Shown here one piece after another: positions 47,033-56,051 of a stretch of 64,000 bases of DNA. Source of the DNA: Arenibacter amylolyticus (GTDB lineage: Bacteria > Bacteroidota > Bacteroidia > Flavobacteriales > Flavobacteriaceae); assembly GCF_002150785.1 (NCBI RefSeq), contig NZ_MTAZ01000006.1:1-64000 (forward strand), read 5' to 3'. Positions within the stretch are counted from its first letter, which is position 1. Each line of letters begins with the position of its first letter. Below the pieces are notes generated by a model that made no database searches, had not been told where the DNA came from, and saw nothing but the letters and a program-made list of their open reading frames with translations. Made by a program: the position numbers and the translations under genes.

Positions 47033-47181
47033 TGGTATTTTCTAAATAACATGATTGGTTGAGGTGTCCCTAAGAGGACCATCTCTCTGTAAAACCCATA
47101 GCTAGTTTCTCTTTTAGGCATGGAATTGGGTTGGTAGAGTGGATGCTGTCCGCATAATGGTCCTCGCTACCACTATGAATA

Positions 47182-47225
47182 AAAAACAAAACGCCCCAAA
47201 TGCATGTAATCATATATTTGGGGCG
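47182..47225 (-). terminator. Terminator at the end of the suf operon
   Basis: cgccccaaat (47192-47201) pairs with atttggggcg (47215-47224). On the minus strand it is followed by a T-rich tract (ttttgttttttat), as expected for the suf transcript. Confidence 0.85.
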
Positions 47226-47279
47226 CTGTTTACCATTTTAAGAGGGTGTTATCGTTAATTGATGCTACGCATGGCCGAT

Positions 47280-47612
47280 CTAGAGCATACCTAGTTCCAA
47301 TTTGGCCTCGTCGCTCATTAAATCTTGGGTCCAAGGCGGATCGAAAGTTAGTTCTACTTCCACATCTTTTATCTCGTCAATAGATTTCACCTTTTCCTCA
47401 ACTTCCATGGGCATGGATTCTGCAACAGGACAGTTGGGGGAGGTTAGGGTCATAAGAATTTTAACCTCGTAGTCCTCGTTTACCAAAACGTCGTAAATTA
47501 ATCCCAGTTCATAAATATCTACGGGGATTTCTGGGTCATAAATGGTTTTTATGACACGAACTATCTTTTCGCCTAATTCTTGGGTGTCTATGGTGGGTGT
47601 TTCTGTGCTCAT
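47280..47612 (-). CDS. sufT: SUF-associated DUF59 / MIP18 family protein
   Basis: 110 aa. Visible: I-Y-D-P-E-I-P-V-D-I-Y-E-L-G-L-I-Y near residue 26, T-L-T-S-P-N-C-P-V-A-E-S-M-P with the conserved Cys, and F-D-P-P-W-T-Q-D-L-M-S. It belongs to the PaaD/MIP18 group that helps Fe-S cluster maturation and transfer. It is the last gene of the suf operon, 57 bp after sufE. Confidence 0.92.
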   Translation of the reverse strand: MSTETPTIDTQELGEKIVRVIKTIYDPEIPVDIYELGLIYDVLVNEDYEVKILMTLTSPNCPVAESMPMEVEEKVKSIDEIKDVEVELTFDPPWTQDLMSDEAKLELGML

Positions 47613-47669
47613 CGTATTAAAAAATTTAGGTGGGATGGTCTCTCAATGATACCACCCTAAGGTTGTGCC

Positions 47670-48092
47670 TTAATTTAACTGTGTCTGATAGGCGATTGCA
47701 TACATTTTAAGCTGCTTAATCATACTCACCAGACCATTAGCCCGTGTGGGGGATAAATGTTCCTTTAAGCCAATTTCATCTATAAATTGGGTGTCTGCTG
47801 CTATAATATCACTTGGTTTTTGATCGCTGAATGCCCTAATTAAAATGGCTACGATTCCTTTGGTGATAATGGCATCGCTATCAGCGGTAAATACCAATTT
47901 ATCATCATTTAATTCGGCATGTACCCATACTTTGCTCTGGCAGCCTTTAATGATATTGTCGTCGGTTTTGTACTGCTCCTCGATTAGGGGAAGTGATTTT
48001 CCCAATTCTATCATATATTCATAACGCTCCATCCAATCATCGAACATGGAGAATTCCGCTATAATCTCTTCTTGTATTTCTTGTATACTCAT
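47670..48092 (-). CDS. sufE: SufE family sulfur acceptor
   Basis: 140 aa. Visible: W-M-E-R-Y-E-Y-M-I-E-L-G-K near residue 20, and I-I-K-G-C-Q-S-K-V-W with the acceptor cysteine near residue 50. It takes the persulfide sulfur from the SufS active site and hands it to SufB. Between sufS (91 bp upstream) and the DUF59 gene. Confidence 0.94.
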   Translation of the reverse strand: MSIQEIQEEIIAEFSMFDDWMERYEYMIELGKSLPLIEEQYKTDDNIIKGCQSKVWVHAELNDDKLVFTADSDAIITKGIVAILIRAFSDQKPSDIIAADTQFIDEIGLKEHLSPTRANGLVSMIKQLKMYAIAYQTQLN

Positions 48093-48183
48093 AGTGTTAA
48101 TTTATCCTGTCATATGGATTTTCATTGCAAAAGTACAACACACAGCACTTAAATTCAAGAAGATATAGATTGCGTTATGGATT

Positions 48184-49410
48184 TTAGATCAACATAGACT
48201 TGGCGCGCTTTACTCCGGCGACCAATACATCTATCTCGTCCTTGGTGTTGTAAAAACTAAAACTTGCCCTTACCGTTCCTGGAATCTTATAAAAGTCCAT
48301 TATGGGTTGCGCACAATGGTGGCCAGTCCTAACGGCAATTCCCAGCTTGTCTAAGATGCTTCCTATATCATAGGGATGTAATCCTTCTATATTAAAGGAA
48401 ATAACCGCTGTTTTGTTGCTAGAGGTGCCATAGATTTTTAAACCTTCTATGGTTAAAAGCTGTTCAGTGGCATAGGTTAATAGCTCGTGTTCGTACCGTG
48501 AAATAGCATCAAATCCAATGTTGTTCATATAGTCCAATGCCGCGCCAAAAGCTATACCTCCTGCAATGTTTGGGGTCCCGGCCTCAAACTTATGGGGAAG
48601 GGCTGCATAAGTGGTTTTTTCAAAGGTCACCTCGGCAATCATTTCCCCACCTCCTTGGTAGGGAGGTAATTTGTTTAGCCATTCCTCTTTTCCGTAAAGA
48701 ACGCCTACCCCAGTAGGGCCGCACATTTTATGGCCAGAAACCACATAGAAATCAACGTCTAATTGCTGTACGTCTGCTTTAATATGGGGGGCTGCCTGTG
48801 CGCCGTCTAACAATACCGCTGCGCCAACTTTATGGGCCGCACTGATGATTTCTTCAATGGGATTAATTGTTCCCAAGGCATTGGAGACGTGGTTGCAGAA
48901 TACCAGCTTTGTTTTATCGCTTAATAGCTTGTGGTATTCTTCCATCACCAATTCTCCTTCTACATCCATGGGGATTACCCTTAGAACCGCTCCAGTGCGT
49001 TCTGTTAGCATCTGCCAAGGAACTATGTTGGAATGGTGCTCTAGGGCAGAGACGATAATTTCGTCCCCCGCTTGTAATAGGGAGGCAAAGCCATTGGCCA
49101 CCAAATTAATACCGAAGGTAGTACCTGGGGTAAATATAATTTCGTGGCTTTTGCGAGCGTTAAAATGCTTTTGAATCTTTTGCCTGGCCTCCTCATACAC
49201 ATCCGTTGCTTCCTGGGAAAGGGTGTGGACCCCTCTGTGAATATTGGAATTATACCGCTTGTAATAATCCACTATAGCATCAATAACCATCGTTGGCGTC
49301 TGTGAAGTGGCGGCATTGTCCAAATACACAAGAGGCTGGCCATGGACCTTCCTGTTTAGTATGGGAAAATCTTTACGGACGGATAGAATATCGAGTACAG
49401 TGTTTATCAT
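48184..49410 (-). CDS. sufS: Cysteine desulfurase
   Basis: 408 aa. PLP enzyme that releases sulfur from cysteine for Fe-S clusters. Visible: Y-L-D-N-A-A-T-S-Q-T-P (29-39), E-H-H-S-N-I-V-P-W, L-D-G-A-Q-A-A-P-H, the PLP lysine K228 in S-G-H-K-M-C-G-P-T-G-V-G, and the active cysteine in R-T-G-H-H-C-A-Q-P. Class II (SufS-type) by the short active-site loop. 30 bp after sufD. Confidence 0.96.
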   Translation of the reverse strand: MINTVLDILSVRKDFPILNRKVHGQPLVYLDNAATSQTPTMVIDAIVDYYKRYNSNIHRGVHTLSQEATDVYEEARQKIQKHFNARKSHEIIFTPGTTFGINLVANGFASLLQAGDEIIVSALEHHSNIVPWQMLTERTGAVLRVIPMDVEGELVMEEYHKLLSDKTKLVFCNHVSNALGTINPIEEIISAAHKVGAAVLLDGAQAAPHIKADVQQLDVDFYVVSGHKMCGPTGVGVLYGKEEWLNKLPPYQGGGEMIAEVTFEKTTYAALPHKFEAGTPNIAGGIAFGAALDYMNNIGFDAISRYEHELLTYATEQLLTIEGLKIYGTSSNKTAVISFNIEGLHPYDIGSILDKLGIAVRTGHHCAQPIMDFYKIPGTVRASFSFYNTKDEIDVLVAGVKRAKSMLI

Positions 49411-49440
49411 AATAGGAATTAACTAACTAAACGGATGTCC

Positions 49441-50757
49441 TTATAGGTCAAAGCCAATATTGACACCTAATTTTTTAGCGATTATTTTATTGATTCTAGC
49501 TTTTAGTTCTGGAATGCGAACTGTAGACAAAACGTTGTTGGCAAAGGCATACATTAATAAGGCCTTGGCCTCCTTTTTTGGAATACCTCTAGACTGTAAA
49601 TAAAATAAAGCCTCGTCATCCAATTGTCCAATGGTACAACCATGCGAACATTTAACATCATCCGCAAATATCTCTAACTGTGGCTTGGTGTTAATGGTAG
49701 CCTTGTCACTCAACAGGATGTTATTGTTCTGCTGAAATGCATTGGTTTTTTGGGCAATCTGATCTACGATAATCTTACCGTTAAAAACAGCAGTTGCACT
49801 TTCATCGTAGATACCTTTGTAATCTTGGTAGCTTTCGTTGTTTGGCTTAATATGGTGTACCAAGGTGTGGTGGTCTACGTGTTGTTTCCCTTCAATAATG
49901 GTTACCCCTCTTAAGGTAGAGTTTAGTCGCTCCCCGTTCTGATAGTAGTTGAGGTTGTTCCTAGTAAGTTTACCACCGAAGGAGAAGGTGTGTACGTCTA
50001 CTACACTTCCATCTTTCTGATCTATATAGGTATTGTCTATCAAGGAAGCCGATAATCCATCATTCTGTACCTTATAGTAGTCCACGATTGCATTTTTCCC
50101 TGCGAATATTTCCGTTACCGCGTTGGTAAAGACCTCGTTGGTGGTAAGGCTTTGATGGCGCTCTATAACCTGAAGCTCAGAATTTTCTTCAGCGATAATC
50201 AGGTTACGTGGTTGTGACATCAAGGCGGCCTCCGTACCCGTAGAGAAATGTATAATTTCTATGGGTTTTTTGGGTGTCTTGTGCTTGGGGATATAAATAT
50301 AGGCTCCCTCTCTGCTAAAGGCAGTGTTTAGAGCTGTTAATGAATCCTCCTTGTTGGCAATCTTGTTGAAGTATACGTCTATTACCGGCTTGTACATAGG
50401 TTTGGTAAGCGCAGAACTCATTAGGCAAACATCTACCCCGTCATGGGTGGTTTCCGATAAATAAGAACTGTAGACACCATCGACAAATACAATTTTATAA
50501 GTATCTATCTCATGCATAAAATACCGCTTAACATCCTTATAGTCTAGGTTACTCTCGGTTTTGGGAAATATGCTGAAATCTACTTTTTGTAGTCTATTTA
50601 AGGAAGTGTATTTCCACTCCTCCTCTTTTCGGGAGGGAAATCCTTTTTCCTCAAACTTCTTTATTGCTTCGGTACGTATATCATGAACGGAATGCTCTAC
50701 GTCTACATTATTCTCAAACGCTAAAAAAGAGGAGACTAATTTTTCTTTTAAATCCAT
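49441..50757 (-). CDS. sufD: Fe-S cluster assembly scaffold subunit SufD
   Basis: 438 aa. The N-terminal R-K-E-E-E-W-K-Y-T-S-L is the family hallmark. A long right-handed beta-helix follows, then D-D-V-K-C-S-H-G-C-T-I-G-Q-L-D and F-Y-L-Q-S-R-G-I-P at the C terminus. It forms the SufBCD scaffold. A 355-bp gap separates it from sufC upstream. Confidence 0.96.
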   Translation of the reverse strand: MDLKEKLVSSFLAFENNVDVEHSVHDIRTEAIKKFEEKGFPSRKEEEWKYTSLNRLQKVDFSIFPKTESNLDYKDVKRYFMHEIDTYKIVFVDGVYSSYLSETTHDGVDVCLMSSALTKPMYKPVIDVYFNKIANKEDSLTALNTAFSREGAYIYIPKHKTPKKPIEIIHFSTGTEAALMSQPRNLIIAEENSELQVIERHQSLTTNEVFTNAVTEIFAGKNAIVDYYKVQNDGLSASLIDNTYIDQKDGSVVDVHTFSFGGKLTRNNLNYYQNGERLNSTLRGVTIIEGKQHVDHHTLVHHIKPNNESYQDYKGIYDESATAVFNGKIIVDQIAQKTNAFQQNNNILLSDKATINTKPQLEIFADDVKCSHGCTIGQLDDEALFYLQSRGIPKKEAKALLMYAFANNVLSTVRIPELKARINKIIAKKLGVNIGFDL

Positions 50758-51113
50758 TTTCTTAAGTTGTAATGTCTAAATGTTAAAGGTTATAGATCTC
50801 TTATTTGTGTTGAGATGTTCGATAACTACTTAACAGTTTAGAAATATTTTCTTTTATTCCTTTAATATGATTGGTTCCATGTTATCCGAATCTGCGAACC
50901 GATGGTATCGGTAGCTCTTATGGGTCGTCCTGGTAAATTGCCCTCCGGCATTGGAATGCCTTTATTGGTGAGGCTCAGACTTCGCTTGTTAAAATCCTGG
51001 CTATTAACGGGATTTATGGTTTTAACCACTTGAGGCCCGTCACGCCTACAACAAGAGGATACTTGCAATTTACGGCCTTTTTGCATTAAGATCTGGAACC
51101 GCAGACGGTGGTA
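50758..51113 (-). other. Unexplained insert between sufC and sufD with a 74-aa open frame
   Basis: sufC and sufD are normally close, but here are 355 bp apart. On the minus strand 51086-50862 is an open frame of 74 codons starting M-Q-K-G-R-K-L-Q-V-S-S-C-C-R-R-D-G-P and containing L-P-G-R-P-I-R-A-T-D-T-I-G-S-Q. I do not recognise it, and it has no clear hydrophobic or repeat pattern. It could be a gene remnant, a small protein or noncoding DNA. Nothing else is seen in the gap. Confidence 0.35.
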
Positions 51114-51866
51114 TTAGATCACCGTCTCTGGCTTTAGCCAATCATATCCTTTTTCCTCTAACTCCAATGCCAGTTCCTTGGTGCCGGACTTCACGATCTT
51201 ACCATTGTAAAGTACGTGTACAAAATCTGGAACTATGTATTCTAACAAGCGCTGGTAGTGGGTAATCAATATTACAGCATTGTCCTTACTCTTAAGAGTA
51301 TTTACCCCATTGGCAACAACTCTTAGCGCGTCAATATCCAGACCAGAGTCTGTTTCGTCCAAGATGGCCAATTTTGGCTCTAACATAGCCATTTGGAATA
51401 TTTCGTTTCGTTTCTTTTCCCCTCCAGAAAAGCCTTCGTTCAATGAACGTGATAAGAATTTTCTATCGATCCCCAACAACTCGGATTTCTCACGTAGTAA
51501 TTGCAACATTTCCTTTGCGCTCATTTCCTCCAAGCCCTGAGCTTTTCTAGATTCGTTGATAGCGGTTTTAACAAAGTTGGTAACCGATACCCCTGGAATC
51601 TCTACAGGATATTGGAAGGAAAGGAATACACCCTTATGAGCTCTTTCCTCGGGAGATAGCTCTTCCAAACTCTCATTATCCATGGTAATTTCTCCTTGGG
51701 TAACTTCAAACTCTTCTTTTCCTGCAATAACAGAGGCCAAGGTACTTTTACCAGAACCGTTTGGTCCCATAATGGCATGTACTTCCCCAGCATTCACGGT
51801 TAAATTGATTCCGTTTAATATTTCTTTGCCCTCTATGTTGGCGTGTAAGTTTGTGATTTTTAGCAT
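51114..51866 (-). CDS. sufC: Fe-S cluster assembly ATPase
   Basis: 250 aa, ABC-type ATPase. Walker A G-P-N-G-S-G-K-S (34-41), Q-loop S-F-Q-Y-P-V-E-I-P-G, signature S-G-G-E-K-K-R-N-E, Walker B L-A-I-L-D-E-T-D-S-G-L-D and the H-loop I-T-H-Y-Q-R. Drives cluster assembly on SufB-SufD. 74 bp after sufB. Confidence 0.97.
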   Translation of the reverse strand: MLKITNLHANIEGKEILNGINLTVNAGEVHAIMGPNGSGKSTLASVIAGKEEFEVTQGEITMDNESLEELSPEERAHKGVFLSFQYPVEIPGVSVTNFVKTAINESRKAQGLEEMSAKEMLQLLREKSELLGIDRKFLSRSLNEGFSGGEKKRNEIFQMAMLEPKLAILDETDSGLDIDALRVVANGVNTLKSKDNAVILITHYQRLLEYIVPDFVHVLYNGKIVKSGTKELALELEEKGYDWLKPETVI

Positions 51867-51940
51867 TTTAAACTATTTTTCTCGTTATAGTGTTTTTTTA
51901 ATCCAGATTTTTTTATTTCCCATTCTACGGGGTTGATGGT

Positions 51941-53386
51941 TTATCCTACTGAGCCCTCTAAGCTTATTTCCAATAATTTTTGGGCTTCCGCAGCAAATTC
52001 CATAGGTAATTTGTTCAATACTTCCTTACTAAACCCATTTACGATAAGGGCAATGGCTTTTTCAGTATCAATTCCCCTTTGGTTACAATAGAAAATCTGA
52101 TCCTCCCCAATTTTACTGGTCGTGGCCTCGTGTTCTATCATTGCGGATTTATTCTTGGCTTCAATATATGGGAAGGCATGGGCGCCACAATCATTCCCCA
52201 TCAATAAGGAATCACACTGGGAAAAGTTTCTAGCGTTTTCGGCCCTACTACCCACCTGTACCAATCCTCGGTAACTATTTTGAGAGTGCCCTGCGGAGAT
52301 CCCCTTAGAGATAATGGTACTCTTGGTGTTTTTCCCTAAATGGATCATCTTTGTACCGGTATCAGCCTGTTGGTGATTGTTGGTAACGGCAACGGAATAA
52401 AATTCCCCAATAGAATTGTCTCCCTTAAGGATACAAGAAGGATACTTCCATGTAACGGCAGATCCGGTTTCTACCTGTGTCCAAGAAATTTTCGCGTTCT
52501 TTTCACAAATACCCCTCTTGGTTACAAAGTTAAAGACACCGCCTTTTCCTTCTTTGGTTCCTGGGAACCAGTTTTGAACAGTGGAGTATTTTATCTCAGC
52601 ACCATCCAAGGCGATAAGTTCTACAACGGCCGCATGCAATTGGTTTTCGTCACGGGAGGGGGCGGTACATCCTTCCAAATAGCTTACATAACTATCCTCG
52701 TCTGCAACTACCAAAGTTCTCTCGAACTGTCCGGTACCAGCTTGGTTAATTCTAAAGTAGGTAGATAGTTCCATGGGGCAGCGAACTCCTTTTGGGATGT
52801 AGCAGAAAGATCCGTCCGAGAATACGGCCGAGTTCAAGGCTGCATAAAAATTGTCCGTTTGTGGAACCACGGTACCGATGTATTTCTTGACCAATTCCGG
52901 ATGGTTCTTAATAGCATCGGAAATAGAACAGAAAATAATTCCTTTTTCTGCCAAGGTCTCCTTGAAGGTAGTAGCTACAGAAACAGAGTCCATCACAATA
53001 TCCACGGCTACCCCTGCCAACTTCTTTTGTTCCTCCAATGAAATCCCCAAACGGTTAAAAGTGTCCAGAAGCTCTGGATCCACCTCGTCCAAACTATCGT
53101 ATTTTGGTTTTACATTGGGTGCAGAGTAATAGGAGATATCCTGGAAGTCTGGCTTCTCATACTTTACGTTTGGCCACTCGGGCTCTACCATCTCTTTCCA
53201 AATCTTAAATGCCTTTAGCCTCCATAGGGTCATCCACTCTGGTTCCTCTTTCTTTTTGGAGATGGCAATAACGACCTCCTCGTTCAATCCCTTTGGAAAG
53301 GTATCCGATTCAATATCTGTATAGAAACCATACTCATACTCCTTGGTTTCTAATTCTTTTTTTAATTCTTCTTCTGTGTATGCCAT
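51941..53386 (-). CDS. sufB: Fe-S cluster assembly scaffold subunit SufB
   Basis: 481 aa. Visible: [43 protein letters not shown] and the C-terminal [17 protein letters not shown]. Core scaffold on which Fe-S clusters are built. 165 bp after sufA, in the same direction. Confidence 0.97.
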   Translation of the reverse strand: MAYTEEELKKELETKEYEYGFYTDIESDTFPKGLNEEVVIAISKKKEEPEWMTLWRLKAFKIWKEMVEPEWPNVKYEKPDFQDISYYSAPNVKPKYDSLDEVDPELLDTFNRLGISLEEQKKLAGVAVDIVMDSVSVATTFKETLAEKGIIFCSISDAIKNHPELVKKYIGTVVPQTDNFYAALNSAVFSDGSFCYIPKGVRCPMELSTYFRINQAGTGQFERTLVVADEDSYVSYLEGCTAPSRDENQLHAAVVELIALDGAEIKYSTVQNWFPGTKEGKGGVFNFVTKRGICEKNAKISWTQVETGSAVTWKYPSCILKGDNSIGEFYSVAVTNNHQQADTGTKMIHLGKNTKSTIISKGISAGHSQNSYRGLVQVGSRAENARNFSQCDSLLMGNDCGAHAFPYIEAKNKSAMIEHEATTSKIGEDQIFYCNQRGIDTEKAIALIVNGFSKEVLNKLPMEFAAEAQKLLEISLEGSVG

Positions 53387-53551
53387 TTCATATAAGTTAA
53401 CGAGTTAGAAAGAGGGTAGGTTGTAACTTAACCGTTACTCTTATTAACAAATTTTATAATCTAACAAATGCTCTTGGTGATGATTGATTATTTTTCGCTG
53501 GTAAAGACATTTCCAAGCTTGGATGCATTTGCTTTGTTTCCCTTTGATGCT

Positions 53552-53881
53552 TTACAGGGAAAAACTTTCCCCACATCCGCAAGTCCTTTGCGCATTGGGG
53601 TTTTTAAAGACAAATCCTTTACCGTTAAGTCCGCCAGAATATTCCAGGACCGTGCCTACGAGGTATAAAAAGCTTTTTTTATTCACTACGATACGCACGG
53701 AATTATCCTCAAACATTTTGTCGTCCTCTCCAATCGTTTTGTCAAAATTCAGCTCATAGGACAATCCGCTGCATCCGCCGCTTTTAACTCCTACCCTCAC
53801 ATAGTCGGTGCTTGCATCAAAGCCTCCTTCGCGCATCAGGGCCGTTACCCTTTCTCTTGCTGTTTCAGATACTTTAATCAT
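53552..53881 (-). CDS. sufA: A-type Fe-S carrier protein (SufA/IscA family)
   Basis: 109 aa. The three conserved cysteines are present: G-G-C-S-G-L-S-Y and C-G-C-G-E-S-F at the end. It accepts Fe-S clusters from SufBCD and passes them to target enzymes. First gene of the suf operon, just after a TATCTTTG box and a palindrome, so it probably carries the operon promoter. Confidence 0.95.
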   Translation of the reverse strand: MIKVSETARERVTALMREGGFDASTDYVRVGVKSGGCSGLSYELNFDKTIGEDDKMFEDNSVRIVVNKKSFLYLVGTVLEYSGGLNGKGFVFKNPNAQRTCGCGESFSL

Positions 53882-53895
53882 TGTTAATTGGATTT

Positions 53896-53919
53896 AATCT
53901 AAATTAGATTGCAAAGATA
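53896..53919 (-). promoter_or_regulatory. suf operon promoter element with an adjacent palindrome
   Basis: TATCTTTG (minus strand, 53919 down to 53912) is a perfect -7 element. Immediately downstream is the 15-bp palindrome AATCTAA-A-TTAGATT (53896-53910), covering the expected transcription start. Its place suggests a repressor operator (an iron- or Fe-S-sensing regulator would fit); this is inference. Confidence 0.55.
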
Positions 53920-54367
53920 CTACATAAGAAGGGTTTTACCATACTTTACAACATTAATCTAGCCAATAGGGGTATTAGATTTCTCTATGGGAAGGATAAG
54001 CGTATGGCAAGCGGTTTGAAAGTCCCAGCTGGACTGATTTAACCAAAGTTTTTCCAATTTTATTCGCTGCTAATTTATGGGGAATTGCCCTGTATAATTA
54101 TGTGATTGATAAATAGCCTAGGGAGTTGGTGGGATAATGATAAGAAAGGAGGTTGTTTTTTTATATTGTAGGAATGTAGTAAGTTGTGCTCCGATTTAAC
54201 CTTAAAGGAAATTAGGGGATAGGAGGTGGTGTCAATTTTGGATGGGGTCTATGAATTGCCGCAACCAATGGATTGGTGAAAAAATAGTTCCTTGATCCGT
54301 ATATCGTTTAAAAAAAAACCTTTAAATTCAACAGCATTTTTAAAAAACCAAAAAAATAACTAAAGTT
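53920..54367. other. Intergenic region between sufA and the oxidoreductase
   Basis: No gene or strong hairpin seen. An AT-rich stretch (54300-54362) precedes the ATG of the oxidoreductase. Confidence 0.4.
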
Positions 54368-55825
54368 ATGTCCAACAAAAAAACCACGTTTAGCAGTAAA
54401 TCCCGGAGGGATTTTATAAAGGGGACCGGGCTGGCAACTGCCGGGTTTATGATCGTTCCAAGGCATGTTTTGGGCGGCCCTGGGTTTGTTGCCCCAAGTG
54501 ATAAATTAAACATTGCCGGCATTGGAGTTGGTGGAAAGGGAAGGAGTGATCTTACTTCTTTTGCTGAAAGCCCAAATGTTAATATTGTGGGGCTTTGTGA
54601 TGTGGACGATAGGCAATCCGTAGATTCCAGAAAGAACTTCCCAAAGGCCAAGTATTATGCAGATTTTAGGGAGATGCTGGAGAAGGAAGGAAATACCATT
54701 GATGCTGTTTCCGTATCTACACCAGATCACAATCACGCAGTTCAGGCCTATATGGCCATGCAGATGGGGAAGCACGTGTATGTTCAAAAACCGTTGACCC
54801 ATGATATTTGGGAAGCAAGAATGCTTACCGAAGCGGCTAAAAAATACAAGGTGGTTACCCAGATGGGGAACCAAGGAGGCTCCGGGGATGGAGTCCGAAA
54901 AATGAAGGAGATTTACGATACCGGGATCATTGGAGAAGTGCATACCGTTAAATGTTGGACCAATAGGGCTATATGGCCCCAAGCCTTGCAAACACCTACT
55001 AAAAAAGACCGGATTCCCAAGGGGCTTAATTGGGACCTGTGGTTAGGAACTGCAGAAATGCGCGACTATAACGATGCGTATCTTCCGTTTGATTGGAGGG
55101 GCTGGTCAGATTTTGGAACGGGTGCCCTAGGGGATATGGCTTGCCATATTATGGACCCAGTTTATAGAATTCTCCCCATTCTATACCCAGACCAAGTAGA
55201 GTGTAGTGTGTCCGATTCCTTTAAAGGGAAGTTTGAAACTGCCGATTACCCAAAAAGCTTCCCCAACTCCAGTAAAATACACCTAAGCTACCCTAGAACC
55301 GATGGTAAAGGGAAAGTAAAGGTTACCTGGATGGATGGCGGATTGCTTCCAGAGCGTCCAGAGGAAATGGGCGATGACGAGCCAATGGGTAACTGGGATG
55401 GTGGTGTGCTATTTATAGGCACCAAAGGAAAGTTAATGGCAGATTGTTATGGCGCTAATCCTAGATTGCTTCCCTTAAGCTTAAACGAACAGTTTGAAGT
55501 GGAAGAAACCATAGCTAGGGTGCCTGAAGGACACTACTTGCAGTGGGTAAATGCTTGTATGGCCGGCTACGGAAATGCGGAAACCAGTTCTTCTTTCGAT
55601 TATGCTGGTCCTTTTACCGAAAGTATCCTTATTGGGAACTTGGCGCTTAAGGCCTATTTTGAGGTAGATCCTAATGCAGAAAACAAAGGGTTCTGGAGCG
55701 GTGGTTCTCAGTATTATGGTAGAAAGCGACTTCTGTGGGATGCAGAAAATATGAAGGTGAGCAATTTTGATGCCGCCAATAAATACGTGAAACGAAATTA
55801 TAGGGAAGGCTACTCCTTGGGTTAG
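54368..55825 (+). CDS. Gfo/Idh/MocA family oxidoreductase, Tat-exported
   Basis: 485 aa. A twin-arginine signal is visible, S-R-R-D-F-I-K-G-T-G-L-A-T-A-G-F (residues 13-28), so it is exported folded. NAD(P)-binding domain with G-I-G-V-G-G-K-G-R and the family motif Y-V-Q-K-P-L-T-H-D near residue 140. Members oxidise sugars or sugar-like compounds with NAD(P); substrate unknown. No sugar uptake or glycosidase genes are next to it. Confidence 0.92.
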   Translation: MSNKKTTFSSKSRRDFIKGTGLATAGFMIVPRHVLGGPGFVAPSDKLNIAGIGVGGKGRSDLTSFAESPNVNIVGLCDVDDRQSVDSRKNFPKAKYYADFREMLEKEGNTIDAVSVSTPDHNHAVQAYMAMQMGKHVYVQKPLTHDIWEARMLTEAAKKYKVVTQMGNQGGSGDGVRKMKEIYDTGIIGEVHTVKCWTNRAIWPQALQTPTKKDRIPKGLNWDLWLGTAEMRDYNDAYLPFDWRGWSDFGTGALGDMACHIMDPVYRILPILYPDQVECSVSDSFKGKFETADYPKSFPNSSKIHLSYPRTDGKGKVKVTWMDGGLLPERPEEMGDDEPMGNWDGGVLFIGTKGKLMADCYGANPRLLPLSLNEQFEVEETIARVPEGHYLQWVNACMAGYGNAETSSSFDYAGPFTESILIGNLALKAYFEVDPNAENKGFWSGGSQYYGRKRLLWDAENMKVSNFDAANKYVKRNYREGYSLG

Positions 55826-55847
55826 GAACTCCCGTAATTAGAATATT

Positions 55848-55882
55848 AAAACGCCAGTCTTTCTTGAAAAGGCTGGCGTTTT
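55848..55882 (+). terminator. Rho-independent terminator after the oxidoreductase gene
   Basis: aaaacgccag (55848-55857) pairs with ctggcgtttt (55873-55882), followed by attttg. Confidence 0.88.
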
Positions 55883-56039
55883 ATTTTGTAAGCGACCTTG
55901 CTATCGACTTGCAGTACAAAATACCTGTTAAATTGCGGCAGGTAGTCTTAGGGGAGTAATGAATAAAATAGTATTTCTAAAATATAGGCGCCTCTTCTCA
56001 ATATTTAGCGCAAAAGGGGCAATAAATAAATTTCCTCCT

Positions 56040-56047
56040 TACTTTTG
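56040..56047 (+). promoter_or_regulatory. -7-like box TACTTTTG directly upstream of thiL
   Basis: Matches TAnnTTTG, but ends only 4 bp before the thiL ATG, so if used the mRNA would be almost leaderless. No good -33 box. Confidence 0.35.
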
Positions 56048-56051
56048 CAGC

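Noticed and set aside
48845-49174. 109-codon open frame opposite sufS
   Set aside because: A shadow of the well-supported sufS gene.
56000-56050. TPP riboswitch upstream of thiL
   Set aside because: No conserved TPP-box sequence, and too little leader before the start codon.
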